NCBI GenBank assembly: GCA_031384605.1
Contig: JANNAT010000050.1
Coordinates: forward strand, 35,439 to 99,438
DNA from: JANNAT01 sp031384605
Lineage (GTDB): Bacteria > Pseudomonadota > Alphaproteobacteria > Rhodobacterales > Rhodobacteraceae
Reading direction: 5' to 3'
Length of the DNA stretch: 64,000 nt
The translations under genes were made by a program, and so were the position numbers. The notes beneath the pieces were generated by a model that was not told the DNA's origin, searched no databases, and saw only the letters and a program-made list of their open reading frames with translations. Below, piece after piece: positions 63,063 through 64,000 of this stretch. Within the stretch, counting starts at the first letter, position 1; each line of letters opens with the position of its first letter.

Positions 63063-63166
63063 TCCGGCAATGACGTCGGAACTTTCTACCCCCCAAAGTT
63101 GGGATTTATCCGAGCAGCGCCGCTCGATCCTTTGCCCCAGTTGGGCATGGGATCGGCGGCATTTTG
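63063..63166 (+). promoter_or_regulatory. NasT-type antitermination leader
   Basis: Three RNA elements are visible. Hairpin P1: TCCGGC (63063-63068), loop AATGAC, GTCGGA (63075-63080). Hairpin P2: CGAGC (63111-63115), loop AGCGCC, GCTCG (63122-63126). Both loops are six bases with A at position 1 and G at position 4, the ANTAR recognition rule. A terminator hairpin has left arm GCCGCTCGATCC (63119-63130), which includes the right arm of P2, and right arm GGATCGGCGGC (63150-63160) followed by ATTTTG. P2 and the terminator are mutually exclusive. Confidence 0.85.
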
Positions 63167-63205
63167 CAGTCAACGTCCCTGATTGGGGACCAGCGGGAAC
63201 CAGAC

Positions 63206-64000
63206 ATGACACGCATCGCAACACTTCTAGCCTCAACCGTTCTTTTCGCAGCGCCCGGTTTTGCCGAAACCGCTGGCATCGAGAAATCTGAATTGACGCT
63301 TGGCTTTATCAAGCTGACCGATATGGCCCCGCTGGCAATTGCCAAAGAAAAGGGCTTTTTCGACGACGAAGGCCTGTCCGTTACCTTGGTCGCGCAATCG
63401 AACTGGAAGGTGCTGCTTGACGGTGTGGTGTCCGGCGAATTGGACGGCGCGCATATGTTGGCGGGCCAACCGATTGCCGCCAGCATTGGGTATGGCACCA
63501 AAGCCGCCCTTGTAACGCCGTTTTCGATGGATCTGAACGGCAATGCGATAACTGTTTCCAATGCGGTGTGGGAGGCGATGAAACCCGGCGTTGCGATGGT
63601 GGATGGCAAGCCCGCGCATCCGATTTCGGCCTCTACCCTAAAGTCGGTGATCGACGCCTATGCCGCCGAGGGCAAGCCCTTTAACCTTGGCATGGTATTC
63701 CCGGTTTCCACCCATAACTATGAATTGCGCTATTGGCTGGCGGCTGGTGGGATTAACCCCGGCCTTTATTCAGCCGATGATGTGTCGGGGCAGATCGGTG
63801 GCGACGTGTTGATTTCTGTAACCCCCCCACCACAAATGCCCGCGACGCTGGAGGCAGGCACCATCGACGGCTATGCGGTGGGCGAGCCGTGGAATCAGGC
63901 TGCTGTTGCCAAAGGCATCGGCGTGCCGGTCATCACCGACAATGACATCTGGAAGAACAATCCCGAAAAGGTGTTCGGGCTGACGGCTGAATTCGTTCAA
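63206..64000 (+). CDS. Nitrate/nitrite-type ABC transporter periplasmic binding protein (3' truncated by window edge)
   Basis: The frame is open from ATG at 63206 to the end of the window (265 codons). It opens with a signal peptide, MTRIATLLASTVLFAAPGFA, cleaved before ETAG. The mature protein resembles NrtA/NasF: LTLGFIKLTDMAPLAIAKEK, GELDGAHMLAGQP, FPVSTHNYELRYWLAAGG and GYAVGEPWNQAAV. It is the first gene after the NasT-type leader, so it is probably the first gene of the nitrate uptake operon and is controlled by antitermination. The remaining residues and the permease and ATPase genes lie outside the window. Confidence 0.9.
   Translation, partial: MTRIATLLASTVLFAAPGFAETAGIEKSELTLGFIKLTDMAPLAIAKEKGFFDDEGLSVTLVAQSNWKVLLDGVVSGELDGAHMLAGQPIAASIGYGTKAALVTPFSMDLNGNAITVSNAVWEAMKPGVAMVDGKPAHPISASTLKSVIDAYAAEGKPFNLGMVFPVSTHNYELRYWLAAGGINPGLYSADDVSGQIGGDVLISVTPPPQMPATLEAGTIDGYAVGEPWNQAAVAKGIGVPVITDNDIWKNNPEKVFGLTAEFVQ

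Overview
The window looks like chromosomal DNA of an alphaproteobacterium of the Rhodobacterales, most likely a purple-type bacteriochlorophyll a phototroph close to Rhodobacter, Rhodobaca or Roseinatronobacter. The evidence is a dense photosynthesis gene cluster containing pufX, which is largely confined to that group, a linked dxs, and the bchFNBHLM-lhaA-puhABC block. The oxygen-dependent cyclase genes acsF and bciE are present. The anaerobic cyclase bchE and bchJ, which in Rhodobacter lie between ppsR and bchG, are missing from that place. This fits an aerobic anoxygenic phototroph, although bchE could lie outside the window. No tRNA, rRNA, CRISPR array, insertion sequence or phage integrase was seen.

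Layout. (1) 1-3387, plus strand: the 3' end of pufM, pufX, dxs and a small XRE-type regulator. (2) 3455-19345, minus strand: one almost gapless superoperon, in transcription order bchF-bchN-bchB-bchH-bchL-bchM-lhaA-puhA-puhB-puhC-bciE-acsF-puhE-hemA-cycA. It converges with (1) on a bidirectional terminator near 3410-3440. (3) 19667-25964, plus strand: ppaA/aerR, ppsR, bchG, a PucC-family carrier (orf428 type), bchP and idi. Boxes of the form TGT-N12-ACA, the PpsR target, sit in the bchF/ppaA divergent region and immediately before bchG. (4) 25961-37478: a gluconate/idonate catabolic region with two LacI-family regulators, gluconokinase, an SDR, a 2-hydroxyacid dehydrogenase, an L-idonate-type dehydrogenase, a gluconolactonase, a 6-phosphogluconate dehydrogenase and a CUT2 sugar ABC transporter. 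(5) 37705-47720: an amino-sugar / peptidoglycan-sugar region. A BadF-type kinase, a GntR regulator, a SIS deaminase and NagA run leftward. A divergent MurQ-like etherase, a CUT1 ABC transporter and a Gfo/Idh/MocA oxidoreductase run rightward. (6) 48168-60873: four very large, translationally coupled genes of unknown function (980, 1152, 1526 and 565 residues). (7) 61200-64000: nasT, nasS and the start of a nitrate-type periplasmic binding protein gene. Its leader contains two ANTAR-type hexaloop hairpins and an overlapping terminator.

How the genes work together. Regions 1-3 supply the reaction centre (PufM, PuhA; PufX for quinone exchange), its assembly factors, the electron carrier cytochrome c2, 5-aminolevulinate, bacteriochlorophyll from protoporphyrin to the phytylated pigment, isoprenoid precursors (Dxs, Idi) and the PpsR/PpaA repressor-antirepressor pair. 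Region 4 turns gluconolactone, gluconate, ketogluconates and idonate into 6-phosphogluconate and ribulose 5-phosphate. Region 5 imports and breaks down N-acetylated amino sugars. Region 7 senses nitrate and controls its uptake by antitermination.

The least explained part is region 6. The first protein resembles, from memory, the DUF6603 type. The others carry motifs that I associate with large hypothetical proteins of actinobacteria and cyanobacteria. None has a visible signal peptide, membrane segment or enzyme motif, and their coupling suggests a multi-subunit assembly. All family assignments come from reading motifs in the translated sequence, not from searches.
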